This document shows, one piece after another, positions 1-8,499 of a stretch of 64,000 nucleotides of DNA; the first letter of the stretch is position 1, and each line of letters begins with the position of its first letter. Below the pieces are notes generated by a model, which searched no databases, was not told where the DNA came from, and was given only the letters and a program-made list of their open reading frames with translations. The DNA lies in assembly GCF_947286155.1 (NCBI RefSeq), contig NZ_CAMYPD010000005.1:33591-97590 (forward strand), written 5' to 3'. Source of the DNA: an uncultured Tessaracoccus sp. (GTDB lineage Bacteria; Actinomycetota; Actinomycetes; Propionibacteriales; Propionibacteriaceae). The position numbers and the translations under genes were made by a program.

Positions 1-1515
<1,515 letters not shown>

Positions 1516-1554
1516 GAGATTTCCTCCAGATTGAAAAGATTTCAGGACAATCCC

Positions 1555-1575
1555 CTTGAGCGGGGTTGACTCAAG
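1555..1575. promoter_or_regulatory. HAIR operator 1 for HspR
   Basis: CTTGAGC-N7-ACTCAAG matches the HAIR consensus CTTGAGT-N7-ACTCAAG at 13 of 14 arm positions. It lies 40 nt before dnaK and overlaps the proposed -10 box, so a bound MerR-like HspR would block transcription until heat shock. The HspR assignment comes from the known consensus. Confidence 0.88.
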
Positions 1576-1602
1576 TTAACCACAGCTTCAAGCCAGAATC
1601 AA
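1573..1602 (-). promoter_or_regulatory. Proposed dnaK promoter
   Basis: On the minus strand a -35-like TTGATT (1602-1597) is followed after 18 nt by a -10-like TAACTT (1578-1573). The pair sits between and partly over the two HAIR boxes, a layout that fits repression by HspR. This is a match by eye only. Confidence 0.45.
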
Positions 1603-1606
1603 CACG

Positions 1607-1627
1607 GTTGAGCCTGGTGGGCTCAAG
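1607..1627. promoter_or_regulatory. HAIR operator 2 for HspR
   Basis: GTTGAGC-N7-GCTCAAG is a second HAIR-like palindrome with the right 7-nt spacer, 31 bp beyond the first and just upstream of the proposed -35. Three of 14 arm positions deviate from consensus. Paired HAIR boxes ahead of dnaK are known in Streptomyces. Confidence 0.75.
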
Positions 1628-1707
1628 GTTGCGTGGGTTGGGGTGGGCGGGGCGTCGGGCGTCGGGCGTCGCGCTCCCCTGGTTCTTCTGCTCCATCCGG
1701 CAGGGGC

Positions 1708-1810
1708 AACCTGTGCGGCAACTGAGCGGATTAAGTGTCACCTGCCTCCCGCCGACGCCTCGTCGCAGCTAAGCAAGTGACACCTATTCCGCAACTGAGC
1801 CGCACAGGTT
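1708..1810. repeat. Inverted-repeat family R1, copy 1 (103 bp)
   Basis: A 103-bp element bounded by AACCTGTGCGGC and its reverse complement, with inner arms AGTGTCACCTGC / GCAAGTGACAC and an unpaired centre of about 27 nt. Copies of exactly the same length lie at 3918-4020 and 59781-59883, and half a copy at 5004-5051. It sits in the divergent gap between dnaK and bluB-cobT. The flank ACGTGTGCCCGACG (1811-1824) is shared with copy 2. No ORF of its own. Confidence 0.85.
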
Positions 1811-1860
1811 ACGTGTGCCCGACGATCAGCCCAGCTGGGGGCACCGGGACTGGGCACCAG

Positions 1861-1904
1861 GGGGCGGGGGCCTCCGAGGGGGCGGGGGCCTCCGAGGGGG
1901 CGAG
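1861..1904. repeat. G-rich tandem repeat, 18 bp x 2.4
   Basis: GGGGCGGGGGCCTCCGAG occurs twice head to tail (1861-1878, 1879-1896) followed by a partial third unit, between R1 copy 1 and the bluB-cobT promoter. The rest of the 1516-2006 gap holds only the dnaK promoter region, R1 and this G-tract; I see no gene there. Confidence 0.8.
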
Positions 1905-1993
1905 ATGCCCCAGCCGGGGCACCGGGCCGGAACCACCCGGGCGCGAAACCCCGGACGCGAGACGCCGCAAGTAGGCCACGCGCGGCGCACCAC

Positions 1994-1999
1994 TAGGCT
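1994..1999 (+). promoter_or_regulatory. -10 box of leaderless bluB-cobT transcript
   Basis: TAGGCT matches TANNNT and ends 7 nt before the ATG at 2007, so transcription would begin at or next to the start codon. No Shine-Dalgarno is present, which supports both the leaderless reading and the choice of this start. Confidence 0.55.
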
Positions 2000-2006
2000 C
2001 AGGGCT

Positions 2007-3764
2007 ATGCCGGAAACTCACTGGAACCGCCCGACGCCGCTCATCGGGGACGCGACGTCGTCGGATGACCGCGCCGCCAGCCCGGAAGGTTGGGCCATGG
2101 GCCGAGCCACCGTCGAGGCTCTCCGGGAGGTGATCGACGCGCGCCGCGACATCCGTCGCTACCGCCCCACCCCGGTGCCGGAGCACCTCGTGCGGAGCGT
2201 GATCGAAGCGGGCCATCACGGCCCCAGCGTCGGACACTCGCAGCCGTGGCGGTTCATCGTCGTGAAAAATCAACACACCCGCGACCGCGCCGCCGCCATG
2301 GCCGACAGCGAACGTCTGCGCCAGGCGCAGCTCCTCACCCCCGACCGCCGACGGCGTCTGCTCGACCTCCAACTGGAGGGCATCCGCGAGGCACCCCTGG
2401 GCATCGTGGTGGCGTGCGACCGCCGCGCACCCGCATCCGGCGTGCTCGGGCGCAACACCTTCCATGACGCCGACCTATGGAGCTGCGCCGCCGCCATCGA
2501 AAACATGTGGCTCACCGCGCGGGCGCACGGCCTCGGCATGGGGTGGGTGACGCTCTTTCAACCCGACGAGTTGCGCGCGCTGCTCGGGCTTCCCGCCGGC
2601 GTGGAGACCTTGGGTTGGCTCTGTCTTGGATGGCCCGACGAGCGCCCGCCGGCCCCGGGGCTGGAGCGGCGCGGCTGGTCCAGACGCCTGCCGCTCGACG
2701 ACGTGATTCTGCGTGATCGCTGGCCCGAACAGGACGCGCCCGATCAGCCCACAAACGCGCTCCGACAAGGGCACGAACCTTCGCTGCCGACGGTGAACGC
2801 GCCGGACCGGGCCCGCGTCGTCGCAGCTCACGACGACGCCGACCACCTGCTCACGCCGCCGGGGTCGCTCGGCCTGCTCGACCAGGTGCTCGACAAGATA
2901 ACCGCCGCCGCGGGCGGGGACGTCGAGGGCGGAACGCTCTTCGTCGTGGGTGCGGATCACCCGGTTGCCGCGCGCGGCGTCTCGGCGTTCGACCAGTCGG
3001 TGACCGCCGACGTGATGCGGGCCAGCGTGGCCGGCACCGGCATGGGCGCCGCCACCGCACGTGCCGCCGGACTGGGCGTCGTCACCGTCGACGCCGGGGT
3101 GACGGCCGTCGTTGACGGAGCGGTGGACGCTCGGGGGTCTAGCGAGCGCGGGGACCTCGTCGACGCCGACGCGATGTCACTCGACGCGACGCGCGAGGCG
3201 ATCCGTCGGGGCGTGGAGCTCGGCGCGGGCGGGAGCGGCTTGGTGTGCTTGGGGGAGGTGGGCGTCGGCAACACGACGGTGGCCGCCGCGCTCGCGTGCG
3301 CACTCACCGGGATGGCGCCCGACGAGGCCGTCGGCTTGGGCGCGGGGTCCGACTCCGCCATGCTCGCATCCAAGCTCGACGTAGTTGTCGGCGCGCTGCG
3401 ACGTGTGGGCGAGCGGCCGTTGGAGCCCGACGAGGCCCTCGCTGCCGTGGGCGGCCCGGAATTCGCCGTGCTGACCGGCATCACGTTGGGTGCCGCCGCC
3501 GCTGGGCACGTCGTGGTGCTCGACGGCCTGGCGACAAGCGTCGCGGCGCTCGCGGCGATGCGGCTGCGTCCGGGCGTGCAGGGGTGGCTGGTGGCGTCGC
3601 ATGTCAGCCGGGAGGCCGCGCACGCGCGCGTGCTCGACGCGCTCGGGCTTGAGCCGCTGATGGACTGGCGTCTGCGTGCCGGAGAAGGCGTCGGAGCGGT
3701 CTACGCGGCTCAGACGGTGCTCACCGGGCTCGCAGTTCGCCGGACCGCCGCTCGCTGGGGATGA
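2007..3764 (+). CDS. bluB-cobT: BluB-CobT fusion: DMB synthase / nicotinate-nucleotide:DMB phosphoribosyltransferase
   Basis: A 585-aa bifunctional enzyme for the lower ligand of vitamin B12. The N-terminal half (about residues 38-225) is a BluB flavin-fold domain that breaks down FMNH2 to 5,6-dimethylbenzimidazole; the C-terminal half (about 255-580) is CobT, which makes alpha-ribazole phosphate from DMB and nicotinate mononucleotide. Visible marks are ARRDIRRYRP and GHHGPSVGHSQPW in BluB, and GEVGVGNTT (416-424) and the GEG motif with likely catalytic Glu560 in CobT. The open frame extends to 1815, but that stretch is G-rich repeat; the ATG at 2007 has a leaderless -10 box and begins the conserved part. 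The same fusion is known from Propionibacterium freudenreichii. No other cobalamin gene is in the window. Confidence 0.93.
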   Translation: MPETHWNRPTPLIGDATSSDDRAASPEGWAMGRATVEALREVIDARRDIRRYRPTPVPEHLVRSVIEAGHHGPSVGHSQPWRFIVVKNQHTRDRAAAMADSERLRQAQLLTPDRRRRLLDLQLEGIREAPLGIVVACDRRAPASGVLGRNTFHDADLWSCAAAIENMWLTARAHGLGMGWVTLFQPDELRALLGLPAGVETLGWLCLGWPDERPPAPGLERRGWSRRLPLDDVILRDRWPEQDAPDQPTNALRQGHEPSLPTVNAPDRARVVAAHDDADHLLTPPGSLGLLDQVLDKITAAAGGDVEGGTLFVVGADHPVAARGVSAFDQSVTADVMRASVAGTGMGAATARAAGLGVVTVDAGVTAVVDGAVDARGSSERGDLVDADAMSLDATREAIRRGVELGAGGSGLVCLGEVGVGNTTVAAALACALTGMAPDEAVGLGAGSDSAMLASKLDVVVGALRRVGERPLEPDEALAAVGGPEFAVLTGITLGAAAAGHVVVLDGLATSVAALAAMRLRPGVQGWLVASHVSREAAHARVLDALGLEPLMDWRLRAGEGVGAVYAAQTVLTGLAVRRTAARWG

Positions 3765-3824
3765 GCGATCAGGGTTCGCGCCGCGCAAGGAACCTTCTTT
3801 CAAGGGCCTGGTCGACGAACGTCG

Positions 3825-3878
3825 CAAGATAGATCAAGTTCGTGGTGGATAGACGAGCCACGAACTTGATCTATCTTG
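3825..3878. repeat. Inverted-repeat family R2, copy 1
   Basis: Perfect 21-nt arms (3825-3845 and 3858-3878; core AAGATAGATCAAGTTCGTGG) around a 12-nt loop. It follows bluB-cobT and may end its transcript, although no T-run follows. A second copy at 35787-35839 has the same stem, and its loop resembles the reverse complement of this one. Confidence 0.88.
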
Positions 3879-3917
3879 GGGTGCTGCCGGGCCTGGGCGG
3901 CTCCCGGCGGCACGTGC

Positions 3918-4020
3918 AACCTGTGCGGCAACTGAGCGGATCATGTGTCACCTGCTTCCCGACGGCGCATCGTCGCCGCTAGGCAAGTGACACTTAGTCC
4001 GCAACTGAGCCGCACAGGTT
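3918..4020. repeat. Inverted-repeat family R1, copy 2 (103 bp)
   Basis: Same 103-bp architecture and orientation as copy 1, sharing also the right flank ACGTGTGCCCGACG. It sits between the convergent ends of bluB-cobT and hrpB and could act as a bidirectional terminator hairpin. Confidence 0.85.
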
Positions 4021-4048
4021 ACGTGTGCCCGACGGGCGGGCCCGGCGC

Positions 4049-6562
4049 TCAGAACGCTTGGCGGTTGGTGCCGCGCTTGGCGGGGGCGGTGAGGGGATCG
4101 TCGGGCCAGGGGTGTTTGGCGTAGCGGCCGCGGTTTTCGGCGCGCACCTGCGGGTAAGCGTTCGCCCAGAACGACGCGAGGTCGTCGGTGACTGCAAGCG
4201 GTCGGCCCGCCGGCGAGAGCAGATGCATCAACACCGGCACGCGCCCGTCGCCGACGGTGGGCGTCGCCGTCAGCCCAAAGCACTCCTGCAGCTTCACCGC
4301 ACACACCACCGGGCCGTCGCCGTCGGGATACTCCAAGCGCGCTTGCCGCCCGCTCGGCACCTCAATCCGCTCGGGCGCGAGCTCGTCGAGGCGGGCAGCG
4401 TCGGGCCACGGCAGGAGCCTCCGCAGCGCCGGCAGTAGTTGCACCGACGAGGCGTCGGCCCCGCGCGACAGCTCGTCGATCTCCAGGAGCAACCACTCGT
4501 CGACCCTTGTCAGGAGCGATTCGTCGCTCACGTCGGGCCACGGGTCGCCGAGTATGTGGTGTAGCCAGCTGAGGCGTCGACGCAGGGCCGTCGCGCCGTC
4601 AGGCCAACGGAAGATGCCGAGCCCCCGGCTGGCCAGAGCTGCGCGCACGGCGGGCTCGCCGACGTCGGGGGTGGCCTTGGCGGGCGTCGCACTCAGCTCG
4701 ATGGCGCCGAGCCGGCGGACTTCCCGCACGCGCACGCGCCCGTCGAATGTGGCCTCGCGGGCGGTGCGCACGTCGCCCACTTCGATCGCTAGCGCCTCGG
4801 GAATCTCGACGGCAGCGCGTACCAGCCCCAGACCACCGACGCGCTGCGTCTCCCACACCGCCAGCCACGGCCCGCGCAGCGTCAGCCCGCGCGGCATCGT
4901 CAGCCCCGTGCCCGAGGCGGCCAGGAACTCCCCCTCTCCGCGCGCTCTCGCGATCCAGCCCGGGCGCGCCGTCGCCACCACAAACCCGACGACATCCGGC
5001 GAGGCAGGTGACACTTGTTCCGCAACAGAGCCGCACAGGTTGCCCCTGCCGGGTGGGGGTACACCATGACTGCAGGGGCGCGCTGAGCCGACGAGACGCT
5101 CCAGGCGGTCGGCCTCCCGCACCCACGCCCGCGGGCGGTCACGTCGCAGCCGCGCGAGCTCCGTCGCCAGATCACCCGACGGCGCCTCCGCCAGCATGGC
5201 GACCACCTCGACGGCAGCCCGCGCACCGCACCGGTCAGCCCCCGCCTGCAACGCGACCCCCAAGCGCGGCTCCAGTGGCATCGCCGCCACCCGCCGCCCG
5301 AGATCGGTGACGCGCCCGTCGTCATCCACCAGCCCCAACGCCCGCAGCTCCTGCTCTGCTCGCGCCGCACCCGCCTCCGGCAACGCCGTCGGCAAGGCCA
5401 TCCCCTCGCCGCGCGGGCTGCCCCAACACGCGAGCGCGAGGAGCGCGTCGGTGAGGTCGGCGACGAGCACCTCCGGCGTCTGCTCTTCCGCCATGCCGGC
5501 CCACTCGTCGGCCGAGAAACAGCGCACCACGCGGCCTGGTCCGAGCCGGGCCGCACGCCCGGCGCGCTGCGTCGCTGCCGCCTGCGACTCCCGCACCGTC
5601 ACCAGCCCGGCCATGCCGCGGGCCTGGTCAAAGCGCGGTTCGCGCGACAGCCCCGCGTCCACCACCAGCCGCACCCCCGGCACCGTCAGCGACGACTCCG
5701 CCACCGCCGTCGCCACCACCACGCGCGCCCCGCCCTCGTCGGCGAGCGCCGCATCCTGCGCGCGAGCATCCAGCCGCCCGTGCAACGGCAGCGCCCGCAC
5801 CCCGCGCGCCCTCAACCGCGCCACCACGCCGTCGACCTCCCGCGCACCCGGCACAAACACCAACGCAGACCCCTCCGATTGCCCGAACTCCGCGGCCGTC
5901 ACCTCCGCGACGTGGTCGAGGAACTCGTCGCGCACTCCCCGCTCATCCAGCGCCCCGCCCCGCGCGGGCGCCCAGCCCACGTCAAGCGAATGCAACACAC
6001 CCGGCACCTCCACCACACGCGCCCCGCCCAGCAGCTCCGCCCACCGGGCTGCGTCCAGCGTGGCCGACATCGCGACGACGGTGAGGTCATCACGCAGTTC
6101 CGCCAGCTCGGCGATCATCGCGAGGGTGAGGTCGGCGTCGAGATGCCGCTCATGCACCTCATCAAGCACGACCGCATCGACGCCCGACAACTCCGGATCT
6201 CGCAGCAACCGCCGAAGCAGCACCCCCGTCGTCACGAACTCCACCTTCGACGACGCGCGCGCCGTCGAGTCGCCCCGCACCGTGTACCCGACGTATTCCC
6301 CCGGCCGCGTGCCGCTCAACGCTGCGAGCCTCCCCGCAGCCGCCCGCGCCGCGATGCGTCGAGGCTCTGTCACCACCACCCGCCCCGGCACTACATCCGC
6401 GATGGCCGGCGGCACCGCCGTCGTCTTACCCGTCCCCGGCGGAGCCTGCACCACCGTGCGCCCAGGCTGCAGCTGCGACAGCTGCGCCACGACGGGGAGC
6501 CCGGCGAAGGCAGGGACTTCGAGGAGCCGCGCCAGCATCGAGCGCCCGTCGAAATCAGGCAA
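4049..6562 (-). CDS. hrpB: ATP-dependent helicase HrpB (DEAH-type family)
   Basis: An 837-aa superfamily 2 RNA-helicase-like protein of the HrpB family. It has Walker A PPGTGKTT (residues 41-48), the TEPRR motif Ia, DEVH at 134-137 in place of the usual DExH, motif III SAT, and the conserved QRAGRAAR motif VI, followed by HA2/OB-type and HrpB C-terminal regions. Length is normal for the family (about 800-850). The physiological role of HrpB is poorly known. The start is TTG at 6562, overlapping the stop of the upstream DUF1707 gene by 8 nt; an ATG at 6538 is an alternative. Residues about 505-520 are encoded by half of repeat R1 (5004-5051) and form an in-frame linker insertion after LERLVGSA, before the conserved region resuming at WIARARG. 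Confidence 0.93.
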   Translation of the reverse strand: MPDFDGRSMLARLLEVPAFAGLPVVAQLSQLQPGRTVVQAPPGTGKTTAVPPAIADVVPGRVVVTEPRRIAARAAAGRLAALSGTRPGEYVGYTVRGDSTARASSKVEFVTTGVLLRRLLRDPELSGVDAVVLDEVHERHLDADLTLAMIAELAELRDDLTVVAMSATLDAARWAELLGGARVVEVPGVLHSLDVGWAPARGGALDERGVRDEFLDHVAEVTAAEFGQSEGSALVFVPGAREVDGVVARLRARGVRALPLHGRLDARAQDAALADEGGARVVVATAVAESSLTVPGVRLVVDAGLSREPRFDQARGMAGLVTVRESQAAATQRAGRAARLGPGRVVRCFSADEWAGMAEEQTPEVLVADLTDALLALACWGSPRGEGMALPTALPEAGAARAEQELRALGLVDDDGRVTDLGRRVAAMPLEPRLGVALQAGADRCGARAAVEVVAMLAEAPSGDLATELARLRRDRPRAWVREADRLERLVGSARPCSHGVPPPGRGNLCGSVAEQVSPASPDVVGFVVATARPGWIARARGEGEFLAASGTGLTMPRGLTLRGPWLAVWETQRVGGLGLVRAAVEIPEALAIEVGDVRTAREATFDGRVRVREVRRLGAIELSATPAKATPDVGEPAVRAALASRGLGIFRWPDGATALRRRLSWLHHILGDPWPDVSDESLLTRVDEWLLLEIDELSRGADASSVQLLPALRRLLPWPDAARLDELAPERIEVPSGRQARLEYPDGDGPVVCAVKLQECFGLTATPTVGDGRVPVLMHLLSPAGRPLAVTDDLASFWANAYPQVRAENRGRYAKHPWPDDPLTAPAKRGTNRQAF
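5004..5051. repeat. Half copy of repeat R1 inside hrpB
   Basis: From 5004 to 5041 the plus strand reads as one half of the 103-bp R1 element ending GCCGCACAGGTT, and the next 10 nt match the flank before copy 1 (reverse complement CGGCAGGGGC). On the coding strand it is read as NLCGSVAEQVSPA. The reading frame of hrpB stays open through it. Confidence 0.82.
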
Positions 6563-7163
6563 GCTTCACCGTGTTCCCGCCAAAAATGGAGTTGCCGCGC
6601 AGCACCAGCGTGCCGTTCGAGCCGTCGCCGCGCGCATTCTTCTTAATGGTGTTGCCACCCACGACATTCGACGACTCGTCGACGATGTGCACACCGAGCG
6701 GCACCTTGATGGTGGCCCCACCGAGCACAGCCTGCGATTCGATCACCAGCGTCACGCCGGGCCCCATGCAGTTGCTGATGTCGACGTTGTCGCCGCCCAT
6801 GAAACTCAACAGTGTGTAGCTGGTGGTGCCACTCGCCAGCGCGATGTCTTTTCCAGAAAGGATGGCGAGGCTCCGATTACCGCCGCTGAAATTGGGGGTG
6901 GCAAACCGTAGTGGAGTGCCCCGCCGCGACTCCGGCGCCGGTTGAGGCCGCAACACCGCCACCACCTCGGCGCCTTCCGGAAGGTCCTCGAGCAGGGGGA
7001 CGAACTCGTCGGCGTACTTCACGGAGAATGTGCGGTCTTGGCGTTCATTGAGTTCGTCGACGTCGAGCCGTCCAGCCGCGTGCGCCTGCTGGAGAAGGTA
7101 CAGCACGTAATCGCGCTCCTCATCGCTGGCGCGGAGGCGCTTCGCTGGATCATTGTCAGGCAT
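6555..7163 (-). CDS. DUF1707 / LiaF-like C-terminal domain protein
   Basis: A 202-aa soluble protein. Residues about 8-60 (LRASDEERDYVLYLLQQAHA, AGRLDVDELNERQDR) form a DUF1707 (SHOCT-like) domain, a small helical module common in actinobacteria. The rest is beta-rich with repeated glycine turns (SFMGGDNVDI, GNTIKK, GNSIFGGNTVKL), like the C-terminal domain of LiaF/VraT-type cell-wall stress proteins. No signal peptide or membrane helix. Its stop overlaps the TTG start of hrpB by 8 nt, so the two are probably co-translated. Exact role unknown; a link to envelope-stress sensing is inferred from the family only. Confidence 0.82.
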   Translation of the reverse strand: MPDNDPAKRLRASDEERDYVLYLLQQAHAAGRLDVDELNERQDRTFSVKYADEFVPLLEDLPEGAEVVAVLRPQPAPESRRGTPLRFATPNFSGGNRSLAILSGKDIALASGTTSYTLLSFMGGDNVDISNCMGPGVTLVIESQAVLGGATIKVPLGVHIVDESSNVVGGNTIKKNARGDGSNGTLVLRGNSIFGGNTVKLA

Positions 7164-7224
7164 GACGGCAGTCTACCGGCGCCAGAATTCAGTGAGGGGC
7201 GGCAAAGGAACAAACCCTATTCGT

Positions 7225-7297
7225 CGACTGAGCGCACACCAGATGAAGATTATGACCCTCCAGGGGCTGTTTTCGGCAACTGGCGTGCGCTCAGTCG
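7225..7297. repeat. 73-bp palindromic element, possibly divergent R1
   Basis: Arms CGACTGAGCGCACACCA (7225-7241) and TGGCGTGCGCTCAGTCG (7281-7297) pair with one mismatch around a 39-nt centre. The core GACTGAGC-GCACA resembles the R1 arm GACTGAGCCGCACA. It lies upstream of the DUF1707 gene. Confidence 0.72.
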
Positions 7298-7328
7298 CGC
7301 ATCGGCTCTGTAACCACCCCGACACACA

Positions 7329-7364
7329 GACGAGTGGCCGCCCCCGAAGGGGCGACCACTCGTC
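7329..7364 (-). terminator. Hairpin terminator of the first LPSTG-tail gene
   Basis: Arms GACGAGTGG / CCACTCGTC extended by CGCCCC-GAAG-GGGGCG give a long GC-rich hairpin 24 nt after the stop of the gene ending at 7388. No T-run follows, as is usual in high-GC actinobacteria. Confidence 0.68.
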
Positions 7365-7387
7365 ACAATGTATGAACGACGTGTAGA

Positions 7388-8290
7388 TCAGACGCCGGTG
7401 GAAGGCAGGCTGGGCTTCTTCGGGCCGGTCTTGCCGCCCTTGTCGCCCTTGTCGGGGTTCTTGTCGCCGCCCTTATCACCCTTGTCGGGGCCCTTGTCGC
7501 CGCCGTTGTCGTCACCCTCAGGCTTCTCAACGCCGATGTAGAACGTGCCCTGCTCAGGGCCGGGCTGGCCAGTGGTGATGTTGAACAGACGGGCCGGGTA
7601 GGTGCCGTTCTTCACCTTCGGGGAGAGGGCGTAGAAGCGGGAGTAGCCGTCGTCGTCAGTGGCGTGGGCGCCGTCGTTCTTGGCGGCGGGGAAATCGATC
7701 CACTTGCCGTCGACGTTCGCCTGGATCTTGAACTCGTGGCCCTTGATGCCGTCGGAGGTGTCGAAACGCCACTGCGGGTTGTTGCCCATCGGGGCCAAGT
7801 GACCGCTGATGCGGGCATTGGCGGAGCGGACAGTCACCTGCTGCGTGAGCTGCTGCACCAGCTTGGCATCGGCCGGGGTGTCAGCCAGCGTGATGACGAA
7901 CTTGCCACCAAAGTAGTCTTTGAGGGCGGGGACCTGGAAGACCATCTTCTGGCTGACGTCCGTGGCGCCCGGATAGGCGGGCTCCGCGGGGAGCGTGACG
8001 GACTGGTCGTCGGAGACCTTCTCGAGGCCCTTGTCGGTAGCAACGAACAGCGCGAACGAGACGTCGGTGCCCAGGGCCCCCTTGACGGTCAGTTCGACCT
8101 CGGTGCCCTCCTGCACGACGTAGTCAGCAGCGACGATCTTGCAATCGATGGTGGCCTTGCCTGCCTCGTTCACGGCACAAAGCTTGTTGGCCATGTCCGA
8201 GGTCAGTGCGTGCGCCGGCGTGATCGCCGCGACGCTGAGGCCTGCTGCGATTGCGACCGCGGCCGCACCGGAGACAATCTTCTTCAACAT
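7388..8290 (-). CDS. Secreted protein ending in a bare LPSTG motif (paralog 1)
   Basis: A 300-aa exported protein. Residues 1-28 are a classic signal peptide (MLKKIV, then an alanine-rich core, cleavage near AHA). The body (about 30-250) looks beta-rich with one early Cys pair (CAV...DCK); no family recognised. Residues about 255-290 are a low-complexity Gly-Asp-Lys stretch typical of cell-wall-spanning linkers, and the protein ends KKPSLPSTGV-stop. That has the LPXTG pentapeptide but lacks the hydrophobic helix and basic tail needed for sortase anchoring. The paralog at 8500-9351 ends the same way. ATG 8290 has a good upstream GGAAGGAA. Confidence 0.85.
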   Translation of the reverse strand: MLKKIVSGAAAVAIAAGLSVAAITPAHALTSDMANKLCAVNEAGKATIDCKIVAADYVVQEGTEVELTVKGALGTDVSFALFVATDKGLEKVSDDQSVTLPAEPAYPGATDVSQKMVFQVPALKDYFGGKFVITLADTPADAKLVQQLTQQVTVRSANARISGHLAPMGNNPQWRFDTSDGIKGHEFKIQANVDGKWIDFPAAKNDGAHATDDDGYSRFYALSPKVKNGTYPARLFNITTGQPGPEQGTFYIGVEKPEGDDNGGDKGPDKGDKGGDKNPDKGDKGGKTGPKKPSLPSTGV

Positions 8291-8402
8291 AGGTTCCTTC
8301 CCGGGGTATTCAGTACCGGTACACGTTCGTGTGACCGAATGCCGGAAGACATACTACGGGACACAGCGGGTCAGAAGGCAATACTTTCGGCAGGTTTTGG
8401 CT

Positions 8403-8420
8403 CAACCTTCCAAAAGGTTG
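8403..8420 (-). terminator. Small hairpin between the two LPSTG-tail genes
   Basis: CAACCTT-CCAA-AAGGTTG forms a 7-bp stem 80 bp after the stop of the upstream paralog. It could be a weak terminator; nothing else clear is seen in the 8291-8499 gap. Confidence 0.35.
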
Positions 8421-8499
8421 CGGTCGGCCCCGAGATACGTGGGAGCAGCCGCCCGCAGGAGCGTCAGCGGCGAACGCTCACCATGCCGCAAGAAGACGG

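Noticed and set aside
1815..2006. N-terminal extension of BluB-CobT by 64 residues
   Set aside because: The extension is G-rich tandem repeat with Gly/Arg-rich translation; the leaderless ATG at 2007 fits better.
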